A DNA stretch of 64,000 nt from Isoetes taiwanensis (GCA_021234155.1 JAJEKV010000027.1:14272993-14336992); one strand, 5' to 3'. Numbered from the stretch's first letter, positions 10,801 through 23,252 are shown. Notes: generated by a model not told the origin, from the sequence alone. A program made the numbers and translations.

Positions 10801-13110
10801 TTGCTGGCTTGAGAGTTATGAAGAGATATTGGAGCTGCATATTTGATGTTCCAGAAGATTTGAGAAGATACACTACTCATTTGCCTCTGCAAATAAAAAG
10901 CATACTCAAAATGCGAATAGTGATTGCAATTCAAGCGAAAGTAAAAGTAATCTGTTATAGTTGTAAGGTGCACATTGCGAAAGTATGCATACCTGGATGC
11001 AATAGGCGGACAGTGGAAAGAAGGAACATGCAGACGGTTTGCCATTATTATGTTAGAGCTGAGCCTGTTTGCTAAAATCAAATGCATTAAATGGCATGGT
11101 AACAATAATAATTTTATGTTTGTAGCTTTGAAGTTGTATGTGAAGATCTCAATGCAATAGAGTGTCTTACCTGTGAAAGCAGTCAAAGCAGTCGGATTTG
11201 GCTGAGTCAATGTATTTCCCATGTTTGTGAAGGTTGACGGTCTTTGCATTCCTCTAACTCTACTTTAAGTGTTTTGCGCGAAACAATTCGATGTTTGCAG
11301 CTAGTTAGAGGTGATGTAAATCTGCAGAAGAAGCTTGGAAATGTGTAAAGCGATAGAATTGCGGGAAGATATCAATGGAACATGCTGTCTTACCTGTGAA
11401 AGGACTGAAAGGAGCTGTCTATCCATGGTTGTCTTCAGCAGCACCTGGCAGTGGATGAGTCAGTTTAGAGGGCCTCTTTGTATACGACATTTGCTGTGTA
11501 TGTTGCAATTCCGTTGTCGTCCATTGATTGTCCTTGGTGGTCAATAATGAGGACTTTGATATCTTGCTGGCTACGTGCTCTTGAGAGGGCTACGTAGAGC
11601 TGGCCATGTAGAAGTGTCATTTCAGACGTTCAATATAATGAATAAAGTCAACATAACAGGCATATGGCTACCTGTATATCTGTTCAGCAAATGCAGCTAA
11701 ACTATGAATAAAGAACACATGATCTATAGGTATCATCTCTATGGAAAGCAGAGAAAGATAATTTATGCATATACCTGAGTGGAAAACAAACTTGGGACAT
11801 GGAATATTGTTTCTAAAGACAACCAACATATGGTAGTGACAAATAGGCCTAGTGAGAAGATCCAAAAGCAAATCGACTTACTTGGTTCCTGCAAATGCAT
11901 CTGTACCTCAGCAAAAGGCTAGATTTCTGCAATCTTGCATCTCCATTTTTATGGCAATGCATAGGAAATCAGTTTTAAACCATCGAAGAATGGTAGAAGA
12001 ATGGAGGAATATGCGTTGGCATCTTCATTTCCGAGAATAGTAGAACCATAAAGGAATATGTGCGTGCATCTTCACTTCCAGACCTACCAATAAAGAAGCT
12101 CTCTAAGAGAGTTACCATCTGGCCTTATTCAAGGTGAATATATAAATTCCAAAGGCAAATCAACTTACTTTATTTTTGCAAACTTTTATGGCAATGCATA
12201 GGAAATCAGCGTTAAGCTATTGAACACGCGCCCTGATATATAAGCCAGTTCCTGCAAATGGCATAGATTTGTACCTTAGCTACAAAAGAAACAGTTGCCT
12301 TGATGTAGCTCATATATAAAGAATATGAAAACACGACATCGACATGGCAAACCTAAGACTTACTTGGTTCCTATAAAGAACATGAAAATTTGATATGAAC
12401 AAAGGCCCAAAGATTGCAAAAACGTCTCATCCAATTTTCAACCTCAAGTAATCTGTTTCTTTGCCAACATAAGGAGAAACATATGATTTGTATCATGAGC
12501 TATGATCATAGACACATGTTCTAGAGGCATGTAAGAACACTTCATACAATTTTGAAGCTCAAGAAAATCGAAAAGCTCTTCAACTTCTAGGAGTAAGGTC
12601 GTTTCCAGCTGCCAAACATAATGTCATGGAATCAAAAGGGACTCGTGATTATGTATGGAAAGCTTTGTCAGGAATGATTTTTTCATGTATTGCATGTCGA
12701 AGAACAAAACACAAATTTTGCATCAACGATATCATGGTACCTAAGGCCGAATCGCTGGGCATGAAATCTGAAGATGGGGCACCCTAGAAAATTTCTTCAA
12801 CGCCAGACCCCTCCTGCAGATTCGATGCATACAGCAGCAAAGACATGGGCGGTGCACAAATCATGCCGAAGAACTTCCACAGAGCCAACAACGGAACTCC
12901 TTTTCGACCTATCGAAAAGGAAAATCGAACAGAGCATATAGCTGAAGCTCAGAAATACAAATTTCTAAATCATAGGAAAAGGAAAACTCGATTTTTGGAA
13001 GACTGGAATTTTTTTCCGACAGTTAAGCCTTTAAAACCTTAGAAAATCATCCTTAAAAAAAAATCCAAAAAGTTTACGGATAGTCGGCAAAACCAAATTT
13101 AAACAATAGA
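7898..13110 (-). mobile_element. Helitron inserted in the transposase of DNA transposon 1
   Basis: On the minus strand the element starts TCTATTGTTT at 13110 and ends CTAG at 7898. It lies between a host A (7897) and T (13111), the Helitron target. Eight bases inside the CTAG end is a perfect 7-bp stem, GCCCGGC-GTT-GCCGGGC (7909-7925), the expected 3' hairpin. Excising it rejoins the broken transposase codons as HFY-ISDDKKHD. The only coding trace is a helicase C-terminus near 11540-11620. The rest of the 5.2 kb shows no other Rep or helicase motif. Diverged internal duplications occur, for example about 10009-10100 and 11157-11270. It is a non-autonomous or decayed copy. Confidence 0.85.
11535..11620 (-). 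pseudogene. Helitron Pif1-type helicase C-terminal remnant
   Basis: The minus strand reads LLHGQLYVALSRARSQQDIK and continues VLIIDHQ. This matches the conserved end of Pif1-family helicases of Helitrons (HGQLYVALSRVRS). No upstream helicase motifs (Walker A or B, INKSQGQT) are visible in frame, so only the last 30 or so codons survive. It independently supports the Helitron call made from the ends and fits its minus orientation. Confidence 0.75.
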
Positions 13111-14283
13111 TATCGGACGATAAGAAACATGACAGTTTATTTGTCCAGCATTGTTTGCAAAACCATCACGAGTTTTTGTTGAGCAGGGGAGTTAATTTGG
13201 CAAAACATGTGTTCTGGTCTGATGGATGTGCCGCACAGTTCAAATCTTCTAGAGCTTTCTACTTCTTGGGAAGATTCTACAAGCTCAAGGGGATTAAGTT
13301 GCTGTGGAACTTCTTTGCCACATCACATGGTAAAGGGGAGCATGACGGGCCGGAGTGTCATCAAAAGAATATTGACGAAAGTGAAATGCTTAAAAGGGAC
13401 AAAGACACCCTTAAGGAATTCTCAAGATGTTGTCAACTTTCTCAATTCCTATTTCAGCTGCAAACAAACTTCAAAATTTGCAAACAAACTTCAAAGGACC
13501 GCAACACATACAAAGGTATTAGTTTTATTCCATAGTGTTGAGTCATTTAATATTGAAATTATTTCTTACACCCACAACCCGTTTATTTTAGGTTTCTTCG
13601 CTTGTTAAGTTGGGTGATGTGAACAGAGATTTGCCATATGAATGTGATAATTTTAGTGTGTACAAAAAGATTCACACAATTAGGCCTTACCGCCAAAGAC
13701 AGCCAACTGAAATGGCACATAGGCATCTATCATGCTTTTGCAGATTTTGTTGGAGAGAATTATGGTCTAAATATAGACATGCATCTCGGCTTGGAAATTA
13801 TTCATTGTCAACCCTGATTCCTATGGTTTTTGAGCAGGAATCACCCGTCCACCATGTACAGTGTGAGGGGGACAATCAATGGAAAGCAGAAATGGTTGAA
13901 GTAGGTGATAACTTTGTTGTGAATGCAGAGGAAGGAAATGATGAGAATGTGGATTTCTGGATAATCAAGTGCATGAACCTAAACACATTGTCCAGCATGC
14001 ATTTAAGGACTATTGGGGCTCTAAGTTCAACAGGCAGGAGGTTGTCTTATCAGGTAAATATTACAAGTTCATCGGAGATGGTAAGTATGAGCTGTTAGAC
14101 AATATGCCTGATGTAACTTGCTATACACACCTTGTAGTTTGTGCAAAGGTTGAATTGCAGGCTGCACATGGTGAGAAGGGTGTGTTCTGCCTCTCAGATG
14201 ATGTACATGAGCAGATTATTGAGTATTTGCCTCCTCCCTCATCCGAGGCACTCGCTGCCAGCCCCAGTACAGAGGAGGATTGA
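13111..14283 (+). pseudogene. Transposase of DNA transposon 1, catalytic and C-terminal exons
   Basis: This resumes the reading broken at 7897: ISDDKKHDSLFVQHC, then VFWSDGCAAQFKSSRAF with a probable second catalytic Asp, and WNFFATSHGKGEHDG. After GEHDG the reading shifts by one base into VIKRIL...LRNSQDVVNFLNSYF (13207 frame). An intron seems to lie at about 13510-13595. A C-terminal part follows (about 13607-14283) with VDFWIIKC, a frame slip, then KHIVQHAF and TCYTHLVV, ending in an acidic tail at 14281. The end matches the layout in transposon 2 (FYLVLC...). At least two frame breaks make it non-functional as read. Confidence 0.75.
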
Positions 14284-14689
14284 TGCCCCAAATGCATAAA
14301 TGTTAATATATGCTTGTAAACTTGGGCATGTAACAGCCTTATAAACTTGGGCATGTAACCTGTTCATATGTTGTTTCAGACATTTTCTTCCATCAGTAGT
14401 AACAGAACCATATTGTAACCATTGGTTCAACCATTGTAACCATATTGTCAACAAAATTCAAAGTGTTTTAATATCAAGTGAATCTGGTTGATCAAGTGTC
14501 TTTTTTCTATTGTTTTTTCTTGTTGGGTGCCTGTATGGAACAGCTGTATGAATTGAACAAGTGTTTAAGTAATGAAATTTTACAAGTAAACAAGTCCATT
14601 ATTTCCTATCATCTTTGATCACTTGTATAATGTTTAAGTGTGTTGGTAGTTAATGTTTAAGTGTCTTCATCATTTCATGAAGTGAAATA

Positions 14690-14965
14690 ACTTGTGTTTT
14701 TCTATTGAGTTCAATAACTTGTGTTTTTGACTTGTGTTCAATAACTTGTGTTCAATAACTTGTATTATTTCGATTTCAATAACTTGTATTATTTCGAGTT
14801 CAATAACTTGTGTTTGAGTTCAATAACTTGTATTATTTCGAGTTCAATAACTTGTGTTTGAGTTCAATAACTTGTATTATTTCGTGTTTGTATTTCAGTT
14901 CAATAACTTGTATTATTTCGAGTTCAATAACTTGTGTTTTTGTATTGAGTTCAATAAGTTGTGTG
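14690..14965. repeat. Tandem repeat, about 24-bp units
   Basis: Repeated AGTTCAATAACTTGT(ATTATTTCG) blocks run in tandem, ten or so copies with units alternating between a long form (with ATTATTTCG) and a short form (with GTTTG or GTTTTTG). The array lies just downstream of the transposase end and upstream of the converging RING gene, so it is a spacer minisatellite of the transposon. Confidence 0.85.
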
Positions 14966-15440
14966 TTTCTATTGTCTTCTTTGTGTTTGTGTTTGTGTAA
15001 AGTTTTAATTGCATTTTCAAATATTCCATATTCAAGTATTGATAGCTCTCAAAGTTTCAGTACAATTAACCTGTTGCAAACCACATTTTTATGAAGAAGA
15101 CTGCAAACCACATATTCATGCAAAAAATGCTCACAAGTTTGACAACCATAAATATTTCATTCATTTGAAAGGCATTTACATTGTGAGAGGTTCAAATTTG
15201 CTGCCTTTACAAAAATAGGGTAAGGCAAAAACATTGACATCGTGTCAATGGTTTGATATTCATCCCCGTACAAAATAAACATTGTAGTTCATGTCATTTG
15301 AAAAGGGATCTTCACTCTGCATAATAGTAACATGAAACTGAATTTACATACAAAGTTACAAACCTGGCAAGTTGCAAATATCAATAAGTTACAAACCTGG
15401 CAAGTGTAAAGAGATCTTCTTATGTTTAACAAACTGTTCC
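14966..15440. other. Spacer in DNA transposon 1, nothing recognised
   Basis: AT-rich sequence between the minisatellite and the 3' end of the converging accessory gene. CAAACCTGGCAAGT-like and TTGCAAACCACAT motifs are each repeated once. No protein-like frame is seen. Confidence 0.3.
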
Positions 15441-15441
15441 A

Positions 15442-17851
15442 GTGTCATGGCTTCTTCATCACTGTCATCATCACGAGCATCAGCATCTTTGGCAGCAACA
15501 GATGGAATTGAAGATACTGCAACTTGGACAGGAACAGGTAGAGATGGAATTGGAGGTGCTTGAGCTGAAGGGGCTTCAACTAATGGTATTACAACTTCGA
15601 GGGGAACATGAGGAGATTCAAATGAAGGAGCCCCGCACTATAGGAACATTGGCTTCCCACCGCATCTTTGAAAATGAAGGTTTGAAACTAGAGGTGCCGC
15701 GAGTTATAGGTGCTTCAAAAGGTCTTTGGAACTAGAGGTGCTTTGGGATTCTGGGGGCTTCAGAAGGTGCCGCAGCTGAGGGGGGCTTCAAAAGGTCTTT
15801 GGAACTAGAGGTGCTGCAGTTATAGGGGCTTCAAAAAGGTGCTTTGCGCTATTGAGGGCATCAGCAATTGAAGGTTGCATAGCAGCAATTGTAGATGCTG
15901 CTGGTTCAAACCACAAATTTGCAATCTGGCTAGAGTTGAAGGACTCAGCTTGGTTGCTTAAAGTATCATCTAACAACAGAAAATGATAATTAGTATCTGC
16001 AATTTAGTAACACATCATTCTTTGAAATGAAATGTAGCACATGTATACCTGTGGGAGCATCCTGTTGTGAGTTCTTCAAAGAATCCTTTGGTGTATTCTC
16101 CCCACATTTTTTCTTGGTAACCTCTGGTGCTTACCTTTTGGTCCAGCCTTCTTTGTACTCTTTGGCTTATCGTAAGGTAAGTAAGTTAAAAAATACAAAC
16201 ATAAATGACATTATTTTATAGCTAGTATATGCACTCACCGTAAAACTGCAGGTATATGCTCACGTGCATTCCATTTCCTAGGTCTACCTTTACTTAACAT
16301 TAGGGAGTTTCTTTTTTGTCCACCTTCTTTCGCAATTGGTAAGGATTCTATTACTATTGGTGCAGGTTCAGCCCTCAGAAATCCCCGGACCTGTTTGATC
16401 CTTAGGTGTACAATATTAGCATGTTCTTCTCCCTTCCTTTTTCCTCTTGGCAAGAATCGCAAAAACACAAGGTACGTAAGATTTATAAACCTGCAATTAA
16501 TAAAGACATTTATCAACATACTAACCTTTCTTGGGTGATGTCATAGACCTTGTTAGACGTCTCTTGACCTTCCACGGGGTTCAGTTGGAGACTTGATCTT
16601 CCTCCATGTCTTCATCATCTTCTTCATGAGCAACAAGTTCTTCCTTACACTTGTTGGTAGGTAAGGAATCCGGTAACCAAGCTCAACATATAATGCTCAG
16701 TAGGCACTTCACTCTTTGCAAACTATGCAAAGAAGGTTCTCCATACAAACTTGGAAACAAAACAAGTGATACTTGTGTCCACATTTTAATTCAACACTAA
16801 ATGTATAATCTGGATTGAATTCAGACCCACATACTTGACAACCAGAAACAAGATTAATCACTGTCAACTTACCAGAACTCGGTCTAATAATGCTTCTGCT
16901 AGCATAGTGCTCACGTAGGTGCTGCAAATGTTTAGCCTTCTCTTTGTATTCAGAAAAATCCAACATTTTGGCCTGCAAGGCATTGTTCAAACCTGATAAC
17001 TTCTCCTCCATTGCTTTACTGTTGTCAGCCTATTTTTTCCTTTTCAAAATTGTGAGCAAAGACAAACCAAGCTTAGATTCATCATCACAAAGCTTAGCAA
17101 TACCAATATCCTCATCTGGAAAGTCTTCAACCATAAGCTGAATATCACGTTTAACAATTTTAATACTCTTGGAAATAGAGGTTGCGACCTCATCAAAAAC
17201 CGCAAAGCAAGCCCTCATTTTCTAATTTTCTCAATTTCAACCTCTTTGATTTTGCTGCAGAGACTTGATGGAATCTTCAAAAAGCTAAATATTCACTTCT
17301 AAATAAGAGACACCCATATTAATATTCTCCAAAGTAGTGTCTATTTGATCTGTTTTATGCCTTTTGTTCCTATTTGAAATCTCAATTCTTTCAAAAGCAA
17401 AGGTAGCCCAATCCAACAAATACTTACTTGGGTTCGATTCAGCTCTTCTAGTGTGCTGCCAAGCAAATGCACGGGCAAAAATAGTTCTGGCCTCATTGTT
17501 TTTCAAACCATCTTGATAAACCCTGTTAATTAAATCCTTGAGACGATGTTCAAACTCTCGGTCTAATTGTCGATACTTTTATCTTGTTGTCTTTCTTCAC
17601 TTCCCAACCCAAACCGCCAAGAAATCACCCCTCGTGCAATCTGCCCAAGTTATAGTGCTTGGATCCTTGCCCTCATTGCACAAGCCACGATATTCTACAA
17701 ACTGCTGGACTGTGTAAGCTTTCCTCATCTGCAAAGCAAGCATCAGAAAAGTTAGGCGATTCAAATTAAAAAAAGAACAAAACAAATGTGTCTTGAATCT
17801 TGAATCTTTCTTAACTTCAAAGACAAACAGAAAAATCAGGAAGGATGACAC
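15442..17851 (-). pseudogene. Coiled-coil/RING-finger accessory gene of DNA transposon 1
   Basis: Minus-strand blocks in order: RKAYTVQQFVEYRG...TITWADCTRGDFLAVW (about 17730-17600); a segment from NNEARTIFARAFAWQH (about 17506-17285); a helical segment (17218-17030); a coiled coil from MEEKLSGLNNALQ (17011) with a terminal RING, CQVCGSEFNPDYTF...CGHKYHLFCFQVC...CIVC (about 16840-16712). Further down are a basic segment (16519-16235) and a low-complexity Pro/Ala/Ser part coded by 30-40-bp repeats (15976-15560). Stops separate several blocks, so it is decayed or has more introns than I can place. A similar gene sits in the same place and orientation in transposon 2. Its role is unknown; RING fingers usually act in ubiquitin transfer. 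Confidence 0.6.
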
Positions 17852-18211
17852 GTAGACATGGATTTTTACCCTCTTGTATGGTAGGCGGCTTGTTTGGTTC
17901 TTTTGCCGAGACGCCAGATCTTCAAATAAAACCTCTACTGTGGTTTGTATGCAGCAACATCGTGAGCGTGCATGGCAATTATGATAAAGTACCAGTGATT
18001 CATTGGCAGCAAAAGATCATAGCTCTAGCCTCAAATCATAGCATGAAATCATAGGTCCGGCTTCACGCAGAAAATGTGCGCCAAAAGGATTTTAGGGTAA
18101 AGCAAGAACGCAATTGAAAAAAAACCGGGGAAGGAGGGAAAAAAAAAAGGAAAAACTTTTTAGTGTCAAGGGTGCTTGCCATGCGCCTAATATTGTGCTT
18201 TAGACCCACTA

Positions 18212-18684
18212 GTAAGTGAAGGATTTCTATAAGATTCTCAACGCGAGAATTGTTAATGAGGTCAAAAAGCCTGATCTAAAAGGTCTCTTAGAATACAAAA
18301 TTCAACACCATAAGGTGATCGAAAGGTCTATGAGAATACAAAATTCAACAGCCATAAGGTAGCACGCCGACCTCGGCATGATGAGCCAACCAATAGCGAT
18401 GATTCAAAGTCTCGAGATTCCTCACCGATGGGAGTTCTCCGATGGAGGGGATAATTTCATGGATGGTTCCGACCGTCCTATGGATAAAAAGCAAGTCTAT
18501 AAAAAGAAGTTTCAAAGATCCTAAGGAAGCTCTTTACATTCTTTAAAGGCTTAATGGGATGGGTGTCTCAGGTTGTAGTGGATAACCAAGATGGAGGATT
18601 TCTTCCAAGAACATGGTCATTTGGAGGAACTTAAAGTTGTATTGGGCCCGTTGTCAATTGGAGGGGGGAACCCGGTCCTGAGTG
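18212..18684 (+). pseudogene. gag: gag, middle part, of the Gypsy element
   Basis: This piece lies between the two DNA transposons. After VSEGFL it shows coding-like stretches in more than one frame (FYKILNARIVNEVKKPDLKG and, near the end, MEDFFQEHGHLEELKVVL). The latter resembles the VEDFF...E..KV..V region of Ty3/Gypsy Gag that precedes the conserved WW. The expected WW falls at the insertion point of transposon 2: the text before it ends GPEW and the text after it starts with WSIVLKEE once the duplicated AGTG is counted once. A 27-bp unit (AGAATACAAAATTCAAC...) is repeated at about 18290 and 18331. Confidence 0.6.
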
Positions 18685-19331
18685 GGGTCCAAGCACAATA
18701 GGGCCTCATTTTCTTGTCCCCTTTGTCCCCATTTTAGTACTAAAAACCAATAAAGCCACGTGAGGTTGTTAGGAATCTTGGAGGCAATTTCAAATTTCAT
18801 AAAAAACAAAAATAGTAAAAATTCGAATTGCACGATTCTTGGAAAATTTCGGCTCAGCAGCGTGCATTCCCGAAAGGAAAACTAGAAGATCGAAATCTTC
18901 ATGCTTCTCGCTTCTCGTCTACCGATTTGTTCCAGGTTTGAATGGATCAATGTTTATTGTGTTTCTTTTTTACTATTTGCCAAATTCATTTTCTAAGTAA
19001 TTAGTGTATCTGAATCCTTGCCTCATGAATCGGACATGGAAATAGAATTCCACTGATATATTTGAGTCCAGACTCGAAAGTAAATTTGAGTCCAGACATG
19101 GAAATAGAATTCCACTGATATCAATATTTTTTTAAACTTGAAAGTACTCTCTGATAATTCTACCCTAGTCCTATAATATATGTAGTAATGGCTGTATCTA
19201 CCTCAGATATTTGGAGCACTATGCTTTAACTCTTTAAGGTTTTTGCACTTCAATATAATATTAATGTTTGACTAAATACAGATCTAGCTTTCTAAATTTT
19301 TTCGTGTGTTTTTGTACATTATTTCTCGGGG

Positions 19332-22300
19332 ATGGAGATTGCAGGATTAGATGCCACTAGGGATGGAAATCCAGAGACTGATACAAGCATGGAAGATTCT
19401 GATGCAGTACAAAAACGAAGAAAGGAAGAGCAAAAAATAAAGGCTAGATTAAAAAAGAGAGCTCAACGTCAAAGACGCAAGGAGGAGGCAGCTCAATTGG
19501 TTTGTAATGATGATAATGCGTCAAATTCAGGGCTTCCACTATGGAGATTGAAGTACAAGGCTCTTAAAATTGTAAGATACTATTTGAATACTACCAAAGA
19601 TCTTAACAATGATGACGTGCAAAAAGTATGGGAGCTTGTTAAGAATAATAGGTCGTCCAGAAATTTCGTGAGCTTGATAAAGAGAGGCAAATTGACGCCG
19701 GATATTGTATGCAATCTAAAGGATGGTCTGCAACAAGTGAAATCAGCATGTAGCAATGATAAGCTTGCAGCTAAAAAGGGCAGCACTTTCTATGTCAATT
19801 TGCGCATGCACCTCATGGCAAGAGAAGGCGCACGCTAAAGCATTAGGTATCCATCCAAGGAACATATCTTTAGCTAGAAGGCATATGATTTCGCAAAAAG
19901 GAGAACGTAAGTTGGCACTTTGAAGGAAGGAAAAAAGGACTGATTGTCTCAGTGAAGAAGTTATTGATTGTATTAAATCTTATTGGGCAAAACCACACCG
20001 TAGTATCTCCAAATGCTAAAGATGTTAGATCGGGAAGAGGGAAGTATCCTAAACATCCCACACATTATCTCAAGTGAGCCGTGAGTTTTGTCCCGCCATA
20101 TTTTTATATTCAATTATAAAGCATTGTTAAATTTGCTATATTGCTAGTTGATTAAGTAGCATATTAGTGCTAAATTGCTTATGTGGTTAGGTCTTGTTTG
20201 CCTCGCTTTGTAGTCAATAGTACTAAATAGCTTCTTTTATCTTTTAATACTTGCATGAATACTATGAAAAAATGGAATTAGTACTTCCGGGTCAAATGGG
20301 AATATGTATACTAACTAGTGACAGGGTTTTGATATTAGTAATAGTGAACAAAAATTAAAGGACCGTGGTTCGCTAACTAGTACTATGTTGTTTGAGTTAG
20401 TGGATCACAGGTTAACAGATGCAATAATTTGTACTAGTATGTTTGTTCTAGTACTATCCAAGGGGAGGTAGCATACGCTTGCTAACTAGTGCTATGCTAT
20501 GTAAGGTAGGACTACTCATGGATGTAGTGGTGCTTAGCACTATAATGACTTTTTTCAAGCTAGCGAGACCCCTAATTTTGTGTTTATGCTTGTGTTCTCA
20601 ATGAAAGTATACTTTGTCTTGTTGTAATTGTAGATTGAATTTTTCTTGGGCTTCAATTTGAGTTTCCCCATGTTGAAATAAAGCAAGAGGAGTTTTGAGA
20701 AATTGAAACCCTACTTTGTGGTGAAGTTGAAGGATTTCAATACCGCTGTTGCATGCACCATCGAGGATAACCATGTTAAGGGAAGGGATCAACAAAATGA
20801 GAAGTTCTTCATTGGTGCACCCCCTTCAGATTGCAATTGTACATGTCCGATATGCAATAGCTTAACCCGCTAGTAGGTTGTAGCGCATCAAAGTGGAAGA
20901 TGAACTCCAAAGAGTGAGATGTGGAAGAAGATGGTGTGTCCGAAAAGACGAGGGAAGATGATTGGCACAAAATGATTGTCTCAGAGGTGAGTGCAAAACT
21001 TGTGGTATTAAAAATTTTCCTATTTGCCCAAAGGAGGAAGTTGATGATAGCAATACCAAAGTTCAAAGGGGAGTATTTGGACTATGAGGATGTTGGCTTT
21101 GATAAGAAGGGCAAAAAGAAGACTAGATTACAACACCAAGATCTAGAAACCGAACCAAAAAGTTTTGATGGAGACATTTAGGAAGAAGGCAAAGGAATAT
21201 GTCGGTCATAATCAAGCTATAAGTGGCGTGAATCACAATTTAGAAAGTTCTACAAAGGTTTCCAGAAGATACCATAGTATCTATTCTTGACTTTGCTGAA
21301 AATTACACTCGAAAAGAGCGTAATGAAGTTCAATCAATGCATCGCACAATGAACAAAGTTACTATTCTTGTTCATTTGACATATAGAAGGGATTCTAAAA
21401 CGCAAGAAATTATCAAAGAAGAGCATTTTTACATCTCGATGATAGGCAACATGATTCGCTGTTCGCACAAAGACTTTATGTTACACATCACAATTGGTTG
21501 ATTGAAAACAACATAAAAGCAAAATGCATGTGCTTTTTCTCGATGGAGCAGCTTCCCAATTCAAACTGACGAGAGGATTCTACTTCATTTCGAGATCTAA
21601 GGGCTTGACGCACATGGACATGATGTGGAACTTTGGGGTTCAGTGTCACTGCAAAAGGAGAACACGATGGTGCAAAAGAATCAAGAGGGCATTAAGGGCA
21701 GCACAGCTGAGAGGTGTTACATTAAGGAATGCTCAAGATATTGTCGAAAGTGGCTACGGAAATACATGGAAACAAAGCAGCTCCAACATCTTATCTTAAA
21801 CAAAGTGTGGTCGAGGCACTTCGGGAAATTGGAAAGAGCGAGGTGGATAGAAAAAAATGAATGGGCTGCAAAAAAGCTTAAAGATACAAGAAGCTTGCAT
21901 TGCATTCTTGGATTTTCAACTAATCCAACACATTTACGTAAGGAAGTTTTTGTTTCTCGCATTGAATGCATTCTCGATGAATTGGGATTTTTGTCCCAAA
22001 AAAACACACATGTGAGAATGGAAATTAGTTGTCATTGAGCCTACCGCCAAGTTTAATTGGGGATAGGGGGAGAGGAAGATGACGATGCAATTTATTTTGG
22101 CACGCCGATGATCTTAGCAACCAGCTCATACTTGGTGATGTTTTTGCGCTTGTTGCACCAACAAACAACTATGAGAATGTTGAATTCTATCTTGTTCTAT
22201 GTACAAAGCCAAGATATGTTGTTGAACAGAGTTTGTAGATCAAAGCATGGGCAGAAATTTTCCATTGGGGATGAGGTCATCGAAGGTAATTACTATGAGA

Positions 22301-22467
22301 AGTTGCACAACAAAAAAAAGGCTACAAATATTGTCCGCATAATAAAGCCATTGTGTTTGTGGAGCAAGTTGCGTGAATTAAAATCCATATGTCCGTTGCC
22401 AAACACAAAGGTCAAAGGTTGTGATACGGTTTATACTCAAGAAGAAGAAAAAGAACGTAATACTTGA
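19332..22467 (+). pseudogene. Transposase of DNA transposon 2
   Basis: Blocks in order: a long basic N-terminal frame (19332-19838, 168 codons, Lys/Arg-rich with RRKEEQKIKARLKKRAQRQR); a frameshifted continuation with VSPNAKDVRSGRG and HPTHYL (about 20000-20070); SILDFAENYTRKERNEVQSM (about 21280-21345) and ILVHLTYRR; a stop; then VLFLDGAASQFKLTRGFYF (21530-21590) and WNFGVQCHCK, where transposon 1 has WNFFATSHGKG; then a C-terminal block with VEFYLVLCTKPRYVVEQ (about 22175-22230). The catalytic-region order is the same as in transposon 1, but the SHGKG motif is eroded and at least three frame changes occur. Confidence 0.75.
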
Positions 22468-23047
22468 GAATCTCCCGGCCTTCTATAAAAGATTCATCAT
22501 GATGCACATGATTAACAATTCGGTTTTGAAAATGGTACTGGATCCCTGCATTGTTTCCTTTTTTGTTTAATACATAATTTATCAGATTATGTCCATCAGA
22601 TTATTATTAGCATAAACTATCTTAAACTATCATGCATGCTACTGATGGAATACTCCATGTATGAATTTTTTAATGTATCAGATTTATTAGTTTATATTCA
22701 GTAGCATAATCTTTTATCGATTATGTCCATCTTTTAGTATGCTCAATGTCCATCAGAGAATTCATACATGGAGTATTTGTATAAGATGCATGCTACTGAT
22801 GGAATACTCCATGTATGAATTCTTTAATTAATCTGATATTATGCTTAAAGCCTCACATAACAAAACAATCAGTGAAAGGCAGTTTAGCTTAACACTAAGG
22901 ATTACCACAAAAATGAATATCTAACTACAAGCTTAATGCTACAACACCATGGACTGAGGAAAATACTTAGAGTACTGTGTCTGCTAACTAATACTATGTT
23001 GTTTGAGTTAGTGGATCACACTTTAACAGATGCAATAATTTGTACTA
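20373..23047. repeat. 64-bp direct repeat flanking the transposase core of transposon 2
   Basis: Copies at 20373-20436 and 22984-23047 differ at only about three positions (CTAACTAGTACTATG versus CTAACTAATACTATG, then a two-base change). They lie on either side of the catalytic exons. Nothing shows whether they are an internal duplication or ends of a further nested element. Confidence 0.8.
22629..22822. repeat. Inverted and direct repeat around AATACTCCATGTATGAATT
   Basis: A perfect 20-bp inverted repeat (22758-22777 and 22803-22822) with a 25-bp loop, plus a direct copy of the right arm at about 22640-22660. Lies behind the transposase end of transposon 2, where a hairpin could act in RNA processing; that role is speculation. 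Confidence 0.75.
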
Positions 23048-23252
23048 AACGTTAATTAGAACTACATTCGGATTGCATCTTCATTGCTTAAACGGTTCAC
23101 CGTCGGTTAGGGTTTAGAGACAACAACACAATATATGTGGTTGATTGATCGTAATAAAATCGATAACTTTTAAAAAAGATGTATATCCATGGATGAGTTA
23201 ACATAAAACGAATCACTAACTCATGAAAGAGCTTGTACACAAAAAAAGTTTA

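Larger units (their letters stand above)
5655..18207 (+). mobile_element. DNA transposon 1, GGGTC terminal repeats, 4-bp target duplication (Sola-like?)
   Basis: The left end starts GGGTCTAAGCACAATATT. The right end, read on the minus strand, starts GGGTCTAAAGCACAATATT. ACTA lies directly outside both ends (5651-5654 and 18208-18211), a 4-bp target duplication. The plus strand carries a decayed multi-exon transposase (about 6116-7897 and 13111-14283), split by a Helitron; the minus strand carries a coiled-coil/RING gene (about 15440-17850). Without the Helitron the element is about 7.34 kb. A second member lies at 18685-29816. Four-base target duplications are typical of the Sola superfamily, but the superfamily assignment is a guess. 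It is not CACTA-like, because the duplication is four bases and the repeats start GGGTC. Confidence 0.85.

Noticed and set aside
5651-18211. CACTA (En/Spm) transposon ends, because CACTAGGGTC is seen at the left border
   Set aside because: ACTA is present outside both ends and is better explained as a 4-bp target duplication; the second member has AGTG there instead, so the terminal repeat starts at GGGTC.
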